Positions 35,079 through 43,252 of a stretch of DNA of 64,000 bases are shown in pieces (within the stretch, counting starts at the first letter, position 1; every line of letters begins with the position of its first letter). Made by a program: the position numbers and the translations under genes. This DNA is from an uncultured Clostridia bacterium (GTDB lineage Bacteria > Bacillota > Clostridia > Christensenellales > Borkfalkiaceae): contig CALWCH010000007.1 of assembly GCA_944376335.1 (NCBI GenBank), positions 1-64,000 on the forward strand, written 5' to 3'. The notes beneath the pieces are model-generated. The model was given only the letters and a program-made list of their open reading frames with translations. It was not told the origin of the DNA and did no database searches.

Positions 35079-36982
35079 CTGCGTTCCTCCGCGGACGTCT
35101 CATCCGCCGCCTCGCTGCCCGAAAGCGCTTCCTCCGCCCTTTCGCCGCCGCCTTCATCCGCCTCTTCCTCCGAGGCGGGCGGCATGCCGGAAGGGGGCTT
35201 AGGCTCCCCTTCCTTGGGCTTTTTCCTGAACTTCTGCGCGAAAAATTCCTTGATATCGTCCTTCAGTTCGCGGCGCAGGATCTGCTTTGCGGTCTTCCAC
35301 TCGCCGCGGGCGTAGAAGGTGAGCACTTCAAGTTCGTGCTCGAGCTCGCCGAACGCTTCCTCCGAAGTGTAGTCGTCGGCGTCCGTCAGAAGACCATGCT
35401 CCTTGCGGATGGCCAAAAGGCGTGCCCTGTCGAGCGCGCTTCTGCGCTCGAGCTCCTCAAGCTCGCGCCCCCTGTCCTCAAGCATCCGGTTGGTCTCCTG
35501 AACGCGCTCGTTTGCCTTGCGGACGGCGTTGTCGCGGTCGGAGAGGATGCGGCCGAGCTCCGCCTCCTTCCTGCGGTTGACTTCTGCGAGGGCCTCGGCG
35601 TGAGCGGCAGCCTCCTGCGCCATCTCGCGGCCGAGCTCCGCGATGTGCCCGTTGAGCTCCGCGACCTCTTCGCTGTGCGCCTGTTTGAGCGCCTCCATCT
35701 CCTCGGCGTGTGCCTGTTCAAGCTCCGCGATGTGCCCGTTGAGCCCCGCGACCTCTTCGGCGTGCGCCTGTTTGAGCTCCGCGACCTCCTCGGCGTGCGC
35801 CTTTTCGAGCGCCTCCATCTCCTCGGCGAGCGCCAGTGCCTGCTGTTTGAGTTCTATGTTCTCCGCCTCGAGCGCACGGATGCGGTCGAGCTCCCGTCCG
35901 AGCTCCACCACCTGCTTTTCGAGCAGGAGGATGTACTCATCGGGCGAGGTGCCCTCCTCCTTCAGACGGCGGCGCATGCGCTCGAGCTCCCTGGCGCGCC
36001 TGCGGTTTTCCGCCTCTGCACGGCGGAAGTTCTCCTCCTCGTACCTGCGGCGAAGCTCCTTCCGAAGCTCCAACCCGTACTCGTACCCCAAAAAGGACAG
36101 AAGGAGCACGGGCTCGACGAACTCGGCGGCGATGCGCCTGTCGGCGGTGTCCGCCTCGACGACTTCCTCCTCGATGGTATAGCCGTCCCCCGGGTAGGAG
36201 GAGATGTAGTCGTAGAGGGCGACGACCTCCTTGAAGTTCTTGTCCATCCTCAGGACGTTGGTCTTGGTGATGGGCGGCTTGAGCTTATCCGCCTTGGCGA
36301 CTTCCATCATGAGCGGCGTGCGGAGATAGGCGAGCGTGGCGCGCAGGATCCGCTCGACGCGCTCGAGCTCCTTCATGGCATCGCTGCGTTCGCGGAGGAC
36401 GGGGTCGTCCGGCCGCGTCTCGCGAAGGCACAGCTCATAGGAGAGCGTCGTCTTGCCCTGCGTGAACGTCTTTTTCATGTCCGCCTCGCCGCGGTAGGTG
36501 TTCGTCTTTTTGACGATAGCATTGTAGCGGACGGAGATGAAGTCGCGCAGGTGGCAGAGCACCATGTAGAGGAACCTGTTCTCATACACGGCGAAGTTGC
36601 TCAGCCGCTCGACGGTATAAAGTTTTTCGGGGACGAGCTCGCCGTCCTCGCGTTCGCGCGTTAAAAGATTGCTGTGCCGCGCGAGGTGTTCGACCGACTC
36701 CCGCGAGACGCGCTTGACCTTTTCGATGGGGTCGACTTCGCCGACGGAGCGGATGAACTGCCGTTCCTCGTCGATGGCCTTGCCGATGAACACGAGCCCC
36801 CTGTCGATCGCCTCCACCCAGTCCTCCGAGATATGACAGGTATAGCCGATGCGGCGGATCCTGTCGCGGCTCTCGGCATTGACCGCCGCCTCTCTGAGCG
36901 CGGTGCACTCGCGGTCGTGTTCGCCCTCGAGCACCTTGAGGTACTCGGTATAGGCGCGGAATAATACGTCCGTTCGAGACAT
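35075..36982 (-). CDS. Coiled-coil protein with DUF2357-like head
   Basis: This 635-residue soluble protein has a globular N-terminal half (1-300) containing YTVERLSNFAVYENRFLYMVL (about 122-141), similar to the 'EN-F-K/VL' core of DUF2357/McrC-partner proteins. A long coiled coil with repeated AHAEEVAEL units follows (about 305-520), and the C-terminal tail is acidic and Pro/Ser-rich. The same family acts as a partner of McrB-like GTPases or AAA ATPases, and this gene is sandwiched between two such ATPases with overlaps of 4 bp or a gap of 14 bp. No nuclease motif is visible. Likely cytoplasmic; the coiled coil may bridge ATPases or tether them to the membrane complex. Match to DUF2357 is by eye, so moderate. 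Confidence 0.6.
   Translation of the reverse strand: MSRTDVLFRAYTEYLKVLEGEHDRECTALREAAVNAESRDRIRRIGYTCHISEDWVEAIDRGLVFIGKAIDEERQFIRSVGEVDPIEKVKRVSRESVEHLARHSNLLTREREDGELVPEKLYTVERLSNFAVYENRFLYMVLCHLRDFISVRYNAIVKKTNTYRGEADMKKTFTQGKTTLSYELCLRETRPDDPVLRERSDAMKELERVERILRATLAYLRTPLMMEVAKADKLKPPITKTNVLRMDKNFKEVVALYDYISSYPGDGYTIEEEVVEADTADRRIAAEFVEPVLLLSFLGYEYGLELRKELRRRYEEENFRRAEAENRRRARELERMRRRLKEEGTSPDEYILLLEKQVVELGRELDRIRALEAENIELKQQALALAEEMEALEKAHAEEVAELKQAHAEEVAGLNGHIAELEQAHAEEMEALKQAHSEEVAELNGHIAELGREMAQEAAAHAEALAEVNRRKEAELGRILSDRDNAVRKANERVQETNRMLEDRGRELEELERRSALDRARLLAIRKEHGLLTDADDYTSEEAFGELEHELEVLTFYARGEWKTAKQILRRELKDDIKEFFAQKFRKKPKEGEPKPPSGMPPASEEEADEGGGERAEEALSGSEAADETSAEERR
35590..35830 (-). 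repeat. Short tandem repeats encoding the coiled coil
   Basis: Several 30-45 bp units encode (A)HAEEVAEL-(N/K)... segments such as AHAEEVAELKQ and AHAEEVAGLNGHIAEL. The spacing gives heptad-like or 11-residue periodicity. Confidence 0.6.
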
Positions 36983-36996
36983 AGTGACCTCCGTCC

Positions 36997-38271
36997 TCAG
37001 ATGGCCGCGGCGATCCTGCGGACGTACTCCTTACACAGGAGCATCCGGTCTTCGCCGAAAATGCTGTCGATATATTCGATGAGCGCCTGCGATTCGCTGC
37101 GCACATGGGCCGCGTTCTGCGTCTCCAACTTGCGGAACACCTTCTTGGCGATGATGTCGTCGAGGGCGTCCATCTCCTCGCCGCCGCAGGCGACGTAGAT
37201 GGGAAGATAGGCGCGGATCTGGCGCATGATGCGGTTGCCGAAGGTGAGGTGGAACTTTTCGATGAGATAGCCGTCCAGCTTCTGCAGCTTTTCGAGGCTG
37301 TCCTCGCTGACGGGATGCTCCTCGACGGCCTTCGCAGCAAGCTCGTTGAACTGCTCCGCCCGAAGGGGCACATTGCGGCTGCCCGACGCCTGGAAGGGCT
37401 CGAACTTCTTGTCGAGGTTCAAGACCATCGCACGGTCGTACACCTTATCGGAGATGGCAAACGTAGAGTCGTCGTTGTTCGCCGTGCCGATGAACCACAT
37501 ATTCTCGGGCAGGCGGATGCGGCCGTTCTTGAGGTCCTTGGGGTCCCCTTCGATGCGGTCGGAGACGACGTCGAGATAGCGCGACTCGGGATTGGGGATC
37601 TCGAGCATAGAGAGAAATTCTGCGAAGTAGTACTCGACGCGGGCGATGTTGAGCTCGTCCAGAATGACGATGTACATCTCCTCCCTGCCGTTTGCCTCGT
37701 ACATCTTTTGAAGGAGCAGCGTCTCGTTGAAGTGCTTGGTGAACTCGTTGTAGTAACCTAAAAGGTCTGTGCGCTCCTTCCACATGGGCTGCACGGGGAT
37801 GATGGCGGAGGGATTGCCGATAAATTCGCCGAAGGCGTAGGCGAGCGACGTCTTGCCCGTGCCCGACATGCCCTGCAGGATGAGGATATGCGACACGGCG
37901 AGGCCTGCAATGAACTCGCGGATGGCGGAAATGTCGTAAAAGAGCCCCAGCTTCCCCGCGGCAAAGATGCGGAATTCCTCGCACAGCTCCTTTAAAGAGA
38001 TGTCGACGGGCGCGGGTGCGGGCGGCTTGGGGTGTTCGTCATACTCCTTGAGCATGGAGAAGCGGGAGGGAGCCTCCTCTTCCTCCACTTCCTCCTGCGC
38101 TTCCTCCACCTTCCGTGCGGCACGGTCCATACGCTGCGCTGCCGCACGCAGGCGCCGCTCGTTGAGCATGACTAAAACGACGACCGCCACCAGAATGAGG
38201 ACAATGATGACGACATAGGCGATGATATACCCGGGCTTGGTGATCTCCTCTAAAAACTGCTGAAAATCCAT
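36997..38271 (-). CDS. Membrane-anchored McrB/MoxR-like AAA+ ATPase 2
   Basis: The 424-residue paralogue of the ATPase at 33597-35078. It has one N-terminal membrane helix (about 15-36), an acidic linker (EEAQEEVEEEEA) and an AAA+ domain: Walker A GMSGTGKT (134-141), Walker B VILDELN, and WFIGTANNDDSTFAI. The whole region from KLGL(F/Y)YDISAIR to the C-terminal CGGEEMDALDD is colinear with ATPase 1. Two different active ATPases in one operon suggest a hetero-hexamer. RBS GGAGG; it follows the GH3/pseudo-AAA gene by 5 bp. Confidence 0.85.
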   Translation of the reverse strand: MDFQQFLEEITKPGYIIAYVVIIVLILVAVVVLVMLNERRLRAAAQRMDRAARKVEEAQEEVEEEEAPSRFSMLKEYDEHPKPPAPAPVDISLKELCEEFRIFAAGKLGLFYDISAIREFIAGLAVSHILILQGMSGTGKTSLAYAFGEFIGNPSAIIPVQPMWKERTDLLGYYNEFTKHFNETLLLQKMYEANGREEMYIVILDELNIARVEYYFAEFLSMLEIPNPESRYLDVVSDRIEGDPKDLKNGRIRLPENMWFIGTANNDDSTFAISDKVYDRAMVLNLDKKFEPFQASGSRNVPLRAEQFNELAAKAVEEHPVSEDSLEKLQKLDGYLIEKFHLTFGNRIMRQIRAYLPIYVACGGEEMDALDDIIAKKVFRKLETQNAAHVRSESQALIEYIDSIFGEDRMLLCKEYVRRIAAAI

Positions 38272-38276
38272 AACGC

Positions 38277-41200
38277 TTATTCCTCCCTGTTTTCGGATGC
38301 TTGGCTGAGTGCCCTGAGGACCCTGCGGCAGCAGTCTGCCTGCCTGCCGAGGATCTCTTCGAGTATAACTGCGCCGTTCTCCTCCTCATCGGCGGCGGCA
38401 AGTTGGGGGGCAATGGATGCCGCGAGCTCCGCCGCAATGGCAGAATCGAGCGCGTCGTCCTCTTCCCCGCCCGAGGCACGGTAGGTGGAGGCGTGCATCT
38501 CGAGCTTTGTCCAGGCGCGGTTGCCGAAGCGGCAGGGCGCATCCTCGCTCCCGAGGCGGGCCTCGAGGCGGTCGAGTTTCTTCCAATACCCCTCGTGCAG
38601 GGGGAATTGATCGCGCACGAAGGCGCAGAGATTGTAGAATTGATAGCTCCCCAGCGGGCGCACGAGCGTGCGTTCCTCAAGCGGGGAAGTAAGCTCCACA
38701 ACGGGGGAGAGCACGGCGCTTATGCTAGTGATCTCTTCGGGGAGCGGGCAGCCGTCCGTCGCAACGAATACCCAGAGGTTGGGGGGCGTGAGGTCCTGCC
38801 TCTGCGAGGGTCTGCCCTCCGAGAGCAGGCGGGCATGCCCGATGCGGCGCACCGAACGCAATTCCGAAAGCCCTTCCTCCCCCTGATAGCGGATGAGGGC
38901 GAGGTGCATGAGCGAAGGCTTTTCCTCCGCCTCCCGGATGGCGCCCGTGAGGTCTGTTTCCTGCCGCTCAAACGGCCTGCGGAGGAGAAAGGGTGACTCC
39001 GTCTCGGTCGCATCGTCCGCCCAAAGCTTGGTGCCGAAGTATTCCGCGAGCACGCGTGCAAGCGCGTTGAGCTTTTCCATGGGATAGCCCGGGAAGATGA
39101 TGAGCTGGGCGGAGCTCATGGCGGCGAGCATGTCGCTCACCTCCCGTCCGGAGAGGAGGACGCCCCGCTCGGCGGCGAACCTTCTCAGCTCCGCGGCGAT
39201 CGCGGCAAAGGTGAATTTCTTGTCGAAGTAGCGCGGTTCGTCCGGCCCGCCGTCCTCCGCGGGTGCTTCGGGCGCATCTTCTTCCTTTCCCTCATCGGCG
39301 CTTTCTTTGCGCTCGGTGGCGTTAGCAAAGAGGATGCTGCGCCTCAGGAGCGCCTCTTCGTTGATCCGCCGCTTAAAGGCCTGCGCCTCCTGCCCGAAGA
39401 CGATCGCGGCGATGACGGCGATGCCGAGGAATACGATGGTGGTGACGAGTTCGGACTCGGTAAAGTTGCCGTCCGAGAGGAAAGATGCCCCCGTGATGAC
39501 GGCAAGAAGGAGCATGAGGATGAGCACGCCCAGCGAGATGCCCCGCACCAGCCTGAGGGCGAGCGAGCGGGTGACGCCTCCCTTGAGCGAGAAGCCGCGG
39601 GCAACGTTGCTGTATTCGCGGAAGTAGTCGGAATATCCCTCCGGGGACCGCTCCGCCTCCGCACCTTCCACGAGGCGCACGCCGCGCAGGCGGACGTCGG
39701 AAACGGAAGCCCCGACATAGACGGCATAGACGCCTGCCTTGGCCTCGCTGAGGCGGGAAGCGCTGTCGTAGACGGAGAAGGCATCGGGCGGGAGGCTGAC
39801 CGTGAGCTGCCGCGATTCCCCGGCGCGAAGGAATACGCGCTGGAAGGCGCAGAGCTGCCTCTTGGGAACGGGGAAGAGGGCGTCGGGCGGGGCGACGTAC
39901 ACCTGCACGACCTCCGTGCCGTCGCGGTCGCCGCAGTTCTTGAGTGTGAAGGTGACGCGGTTTGCCTCGATCTGCAGCGAAGAGTAGGAGAAGCGGGTAT
40001 ATCCCAGCCCGTGGCCGAAGGCATAGCGCGCGCGCACGCCCGCCGTCTCGGTATAGCGGTAGCCGATGAATGCCCCCGTTTTGATGCGGCCGGCGCGCTT
40101 ATCCTCCCGAAGGGTGCGGAAGAAGGCGTCGGGCGAGGACAGGCAGGTGCGCGTGAGCCTGCCCGTGGGCTCCTCTCTGCCCGAAAGGATGGCGGAGAGC
40201 GCCTCGGCGCAGAACTTGCCGCGCGGGGGCGCAAGAAGGACGGCGGCAAAACTGCTCTCGAAGGAACAGTCGGGCGGGAGGGTGTCCGTCACCACGGCGA
40301 TGAGCTTGCGTTTATAGCGGTTCAGCGCCTCGATGACGGCGAGCTCTTCGGGGGGAAGGGCGAGCGAACGGCGCTCCCCCTCCGCGGGATGCAGGAAACA
40401 GACGACGGCGTCCGCCTCGGCGGCGAGCCGTGCGGCAGGTTCTGCCTCAAACCCGGCCTGTCCGATGAGGGGAAGGGCGCCCCCCTGCGGGAAGGCGGGA
40501 TATGCCTCCCCGATGACGGCGACGCGCGTACCCTCCTTGAGGGGAAGGACGCCGCTGTTTTTGAGAAGGACAAAGCTTTCCTCCGTCGCCCGCCGCGCCT
40601 CCTTTTCGATGTCCGCCGTCCTGCCGCCCGCCTGACGGGCACGCACGGAGAGGGCGAATTCCACCGTTTTGTCGACAGCCTCGTTTACGGACTGCATGGA
40701 GATGGCGGAGCCGTCGCCGACGGCGCCGCTGAGTTCGCGCTCGCTCGCCCCGCCCGCATGGAAAGAGGCGGAGAGGTGTTCATACCGGCCGATGGCGCGG
40801 TCCAAAGAGACGGCCGCCCCGCCGATGCAGGTCCCGCGGGCGAGCATGGTATGGTAGTCGATGTCCGGCGAGAGGTCCTCGGCGAACACGAAGAGTTCTC
40901 CCCCGAACGCCCCCTCCTGCGAGGCGCGGAAGAGTTCGGTATTTGCATCGTAGTATGCGCCCGGGGCGCGGCGCAGCGTGGCAACGGCCGCGTCGAAGGG
41001 CTCCTCCCCCATCGCATAGCGGAAGGGGGCGTACACGAAGGTCTCCATGGCGAGCGGGTCGGGCGTTTCGTCGAGGGGAGCGATATCCTCCCCCGAGAGG
41101 GCAGCCCGCGAGAGGGCACAGGCAGCCCCCGCAGCGTGGATGCCGCGCGCCATCGCAGCGCCGAGGGCGCCGTTCAGGCGGGGATCTTCGGAGAGGCCGC

Positions 41201-41501
41201 CCCGATAGGCGTTGACCGCGCACTTGAGGTCGGGCGTTATGATGACGTTGTCCCCCACGCCGCGTGCGGGTGCAGCAAGGGCGAGCGCGGTGCGTTCGGC
41301 AAGGGCGGTATCCCACGAGCACGCCATATTCTCGCACGGGGGGAACCCCGCCGTCTCCATGAGCGTCTCGAGCGATGCAAGCCGCACGGAGGGCACGCCC
41401 GCAAGGTTGATGTTTGCATCCGAAAGGCTCTTTTGCTCCGTCAGAAGGGCGACCTTCTGGCGGCGGGAGAGCCTCTCGATGATACTCGAATGTTTTATCA
41501 T
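38277..41501 (-). CDS. Degenerate GH3 glycosidase fused to transmembrane pair and pseudo-AAA domain
   Basis: A 1,074-residue chimera. Residues 1-620 follow the GH3 beta-glucosidase plan: EDPRLNGALGAAMARGI region, the second domain start ATEESFVLLKNSGVLPLKEG (306-324), and the FnIII-like block YAFGHGLGYTRFSYSSL. The SDW-type nucleophile block is degenerate (FVFAEDLSPD, 204-213) and the KHF block is absent. Residues 656-703 hold two membrane helices joined by a short loop, so both ends should be cytoplasmic. Residues 760-1074 align with AAA+ ATPases 1 and 2 (CRFGNRAWTKL, then ASGGEEDDALDS), but the P-loop is degenerate (FPGYPMEKLN, 803-812). The gene overlaps the next upstream gene by 4 bp (ATGA). 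No signal peptide. Confidence 0.8.
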   Translation of the reverse strand: MIKHSSIIERLSRRQKVALLTEQKSLSDANINLAGVPSVRLASLETLMETAGFPPCENMACSWDTALAERTALALAAPARGVGDNVIITPDLKCAVNAYRGGLSEDPRLNGALGAAMARGIHAAGAACALSRAALSGEDIAPLDETPDPLAMETFVYAPFRYAMGEEPFDAAVATLRRAPGAYYDANTELFRASQEGAFGGELFVFAEDLSPDIDYHTMLARGTCIGGAAVSLDRAIGRYEHLSASFHAGGASERELSGAVGDGSAISMQSVNEAVDKTVEFALSVRARQAGGRTADIEKEARRATEESFVLLKNSGVLPLKEGTRVAVIGEAYPAFPQGGALPLIGQAGFEAEPAARLAAEADAVVCFLHPAEGERRSLALPPEELAVIEALNRYKRKLIAVVTDTLPPDCSFESSFAAVLLAPPRGKFCAEALSAILSGREEPTGRLTRTCLSSPDAFFRTLREDKRAGRIKTGAFIGYRYTETAGVRARYAFGHGLGYTRFSYSSLQIEANRVTFTLKNCGDRDGTEVVQVYVAPPDALFPVPKRQLCAFQRVFLRAGESRQLTVSLPPDAFSVYDSASRLSEAKAGVYAVYVGASVSDVRLRGVRLVEGAEAERSPEGYSDYFREYSNVARGFSLKGGVTRSLALRLVRGISLGVLILMLLLAVITGASFLSDGNFTESELVTTIVFLGIAVIAAIVFGQEAQAFKRRINEEALLRRSILFANATERKESADEGKEEDAPEAPAEDGGPDEPRYFDKKFTFAAIAAELRRFAAERGVLLSGREVSDMLAAMSSAQLIIFPGYPMEKLNALARVLAEYFGTKLWADDATETESPFLLRRPFERQETDLTGAIREAEEKPSLMHLALIRYQGEEGLSELRSVRRIGHARLLSEGRPSQRQDLTPPNLWVFVATDGCPLPEEITSISAVLSPVVELTSPLEERTLVRPLGSYQFYNLCAFVRDQFPLHEGYWKKLDRLEARLGSEDAPCRFGNRAWTKLEMHASTYRASGGEEDDALDSAIAAELAASIAPQLAAADEEENGAVILEEILGRQADCCRRVLRALSQASENREE

Positions 41502-42094
41502 ATTCTCTCTATATCCCCTTGTATATTGACTGCAGCGATGTGTTCGGGCGGCGCAGCGGGCACTTGCCGCCCCTCATTTCTTCCCGCCTCCGCGACGAAC
41601 AGCCCCAGAAGGCCGAGCCCGAAGATGAGGACGGCGGAGACGATCGCCGTGACGATCGCCGTCTTTCTGCAAAAGGCGATGCGGTTGCGCTTCGGCGGCT
41701 TCCCAAAGTGGTTGGCATGCTCCCTGGGCGGAAGGGTGCCGTATGTACGCTCGATGGTGCCGTCCTCCAAAAGGCGGCAGACGGCATCGCCCGCCCGTAT
41801 GAATAAAAGCTCTGCCTCCGCATCCTTCCACTTGGGAGGGATGGCGATGGGCGGGAGCGTGACTTCCTCCCCGGGGGCGATACAAAGGCCTGCGACTTCC
41901 ACCATCGGGAGATAGTCCCGCTTGTTGCCGCGCATCTTTTCGCTCAGGCTGAGGCATACGCCGCTCACCGTGAAGTCGCACGCATTGCGCACGCGGACGA
42001 TCGCGCCCTGCCTGCCCCCTCCGCTCTTGACCTCGACATTTTCGACGGTAACGAAGTCTGCGGGCGGCAGCTGTGCCGGTTTTATCTCATTCAA
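41498..42094 (-). CDS. Small tail-anchored membrane protein with beta domain
   Basis: The 198-residue protein has an N-terminal beta-rich domain (VTVENVEVKSGGGRQGAIVRVRNACDF) similar to FxLYD-type modules, then a basic patch (KPPKRNR) and one membrane helix at about 143-166, then a short tail. Topology predicts the beta domain in the cytoplasm. It is coupled on both sides by 4-bp overlaps and belongs to the AAA/transglutaminase operon. No enzyme motif is present. Confidence 0.65.
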   Translation of the reverse strand: MNEIKPAQLPPADFVTVENVEVKSGGGRQGAIVRVRNACDFTVSGVCLSLSEKMRGNKRDYLPMVEVAGLCIAPGEEVTLPPIAIPPKWKDAEAELLFIRAGDAVCRLLEDGTIERTYGTLPPREHANHFGKPPKRNRIAFCRKTAIVTAIVSAVLIFGLGLLGLFVAEAGRNEGRQVPAAPPEHIAAVNIQGDIERI

Positions 42095-42978
42095 GGCTGT
42101 TCCCCTCCTTCGGCGGCGTCATCCTCCCGAGGCGGCTTGGGCGCGCCTCCCCCCGCCAACATGTTCTGAAGCGCACAAAAGCGTGTCCGCAGGAAAAATG
42201 CCGTCTTGCGGCTGCCTGCGCGTACACGCTTCCGGAATAATTGATATCTGCCGCGTACCCCGTCGGTACGGCTTTTGAGCCATGCGAGGGCACGGCGAAG
42301 ATAGGGACGGGCGTAGAGGTCTGCCGCACCCGCAAGGAGCGGGATGCCCGCCATGAGGGAGACGACCGCCGCGACCGCCCCGCCGACGGGAAGGACGGAG
42401 GTGTAGCCGAGCGCTTCGAAGGCGACCGCCTCCGCAAAGCGCATGGAACACCCGATGAGGATGCCCGCTGCCGCTGCGGCGGCAAGGCTCAACAGGCACG
42501 CCCAGATCCAGAATGTGAGCGAGCGTTCCGAACATCTTGCGCTGTTCGCCCGCGTGCGGCAATAGGCGACGGAGACGTACGCCGTCTCCTCGGGCAAAGT
42601 GACGGGATGGGTGAAGCGGCGGAAGCTATCCCCGGGCTCGCGGATGCGGAGCACGCCGCAGGGAACACCGTTTTTGCCGTAGGCGACGAGCCCGAACTCC
42701 GCGGCTGCAACGGGGTTTTGCCACTCGCCGACGAAGTTCGTTTCGTTCAGGCCGATGCCGCGGGTGAGGACATAGCGGCCCATGATCGGCGAGACGGGCT
42801 CTGCCGTTTCGTACGCAACGGAGCAGCTGACCTTGGTGCTGCCGACGGAGACGCCGCGGTCCCGCACAGGGTGAAGGGCGGCGTATGCGCGCATCCAAAG
42901 ATACGGGATGAGCGTTCCCGCCAACACGAGTACCAATATGAGGCCCGACGCAAACCATGCACTCCAAAAAAATAACAT
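42091..42978 (-). CDS. Membrane protein, first gene of the AAA/transglutaminase operon
   Basis: The 295-residue protein starts with a membrane helix (MLFFWSAWFASGLILVLVLAG), followed by an about 120-residue outer domain with STKVSCSVAYETAEPVSPIMGRYV, then two more helices (about 165-190 and 200-240) and a basic, Pro/Gly-rich cytoplasmic tail. ATG 42978 is used because AAAGGGGAT precedes it; an upstream ATG lies in the promoter region. I recognise no family. As the leading gene it may be the membrane scaffold of the complex. Confidence 0.7.
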   Translation of the reverse strand: MLFFWSAWFASGLILVLVLAGTLIPYLWMRAYAALHPVRDRGVSVGSTKVSCSVAYETAEPVSPIMGRYVLTRGIGLNETNFVGEWQNPVAAAEFGLVAYGKNGVPCGVLRIREPGDSFRRFTHPVTLPEETAYVSVAYCRTRANSARCSERSLTFWIWACLLSLAAAAAAGILIGCSMRFAEAVAFEALGYTSVLPVGGAVAAVVSLMAGIPLLAGAADLYARPYLRRALAWLKSRTDGVRGRYQLFRKRVRAGSRKTAFFLRTRFCALQNMLAGGGAPKPPREDDAAEGGEQP

Positions 42979-43084
42979 TCTATCCCCTTTCGCACCCGCA
43001 TGCGGGCGCAGCCGCGGGAACTTTGACGGCAGCCCGCCGCCCGCACTATAAAAAAGTGCAGCCATCCCCAAATTATGTACTTTT

Positions 43085-43113
43085 ATTTTACTTTAGAATG
43101 TTTTCCATGTCAA
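43085..43113 (-). promoter_or_regulatory. Promoter of the eight-gene AAA/transglutaminase operon
   Basis: TTGACA (43108-43113), 17-bp spacer, TAAAAT (43085-43090) on the minus strand. The leader to the first gene is about 100 nt, with no terminator. Confidence 0.8.
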
Positions 43114-43212
43114 GAGTTTGTCGGCATTTACTGTCACTATTTTATCATATTCCTGCCACAAAACTTCCCTACAGAAGGCCGCCGCCCGCCGTAAGATTGG
43201 AAATTCGCAGCG

Positions 43213-43235
43213 AAAAACGGGCCCGTAGGACCCGT
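43213..43235 (-). terminator. Terminator after the GPH transporter
   Basis: Stem ACGGGTCC/GGGCCCGT (43228-43235 and 43217-43224) with a 3-nt loop, then a U-run on the minus strand. Confidence 0.7.
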
Positions 43236-43252
43236 TTCTGCGTGATTCGTGC

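Noticed and set aside
35072..36664. Plus-strand frame opposite the coiled-coil protein
   Set aside because: Repetitive Leu/Arg translation caused by the coiled-coil repeats of the real gene.
33597..38271. A McrBC-type restriction system
   Set aside because: Two ATPases are McrB-like, but no nuclease domain is seen and most partners are membrane or surface proteins. Defence cannot be excluded, only not supported.
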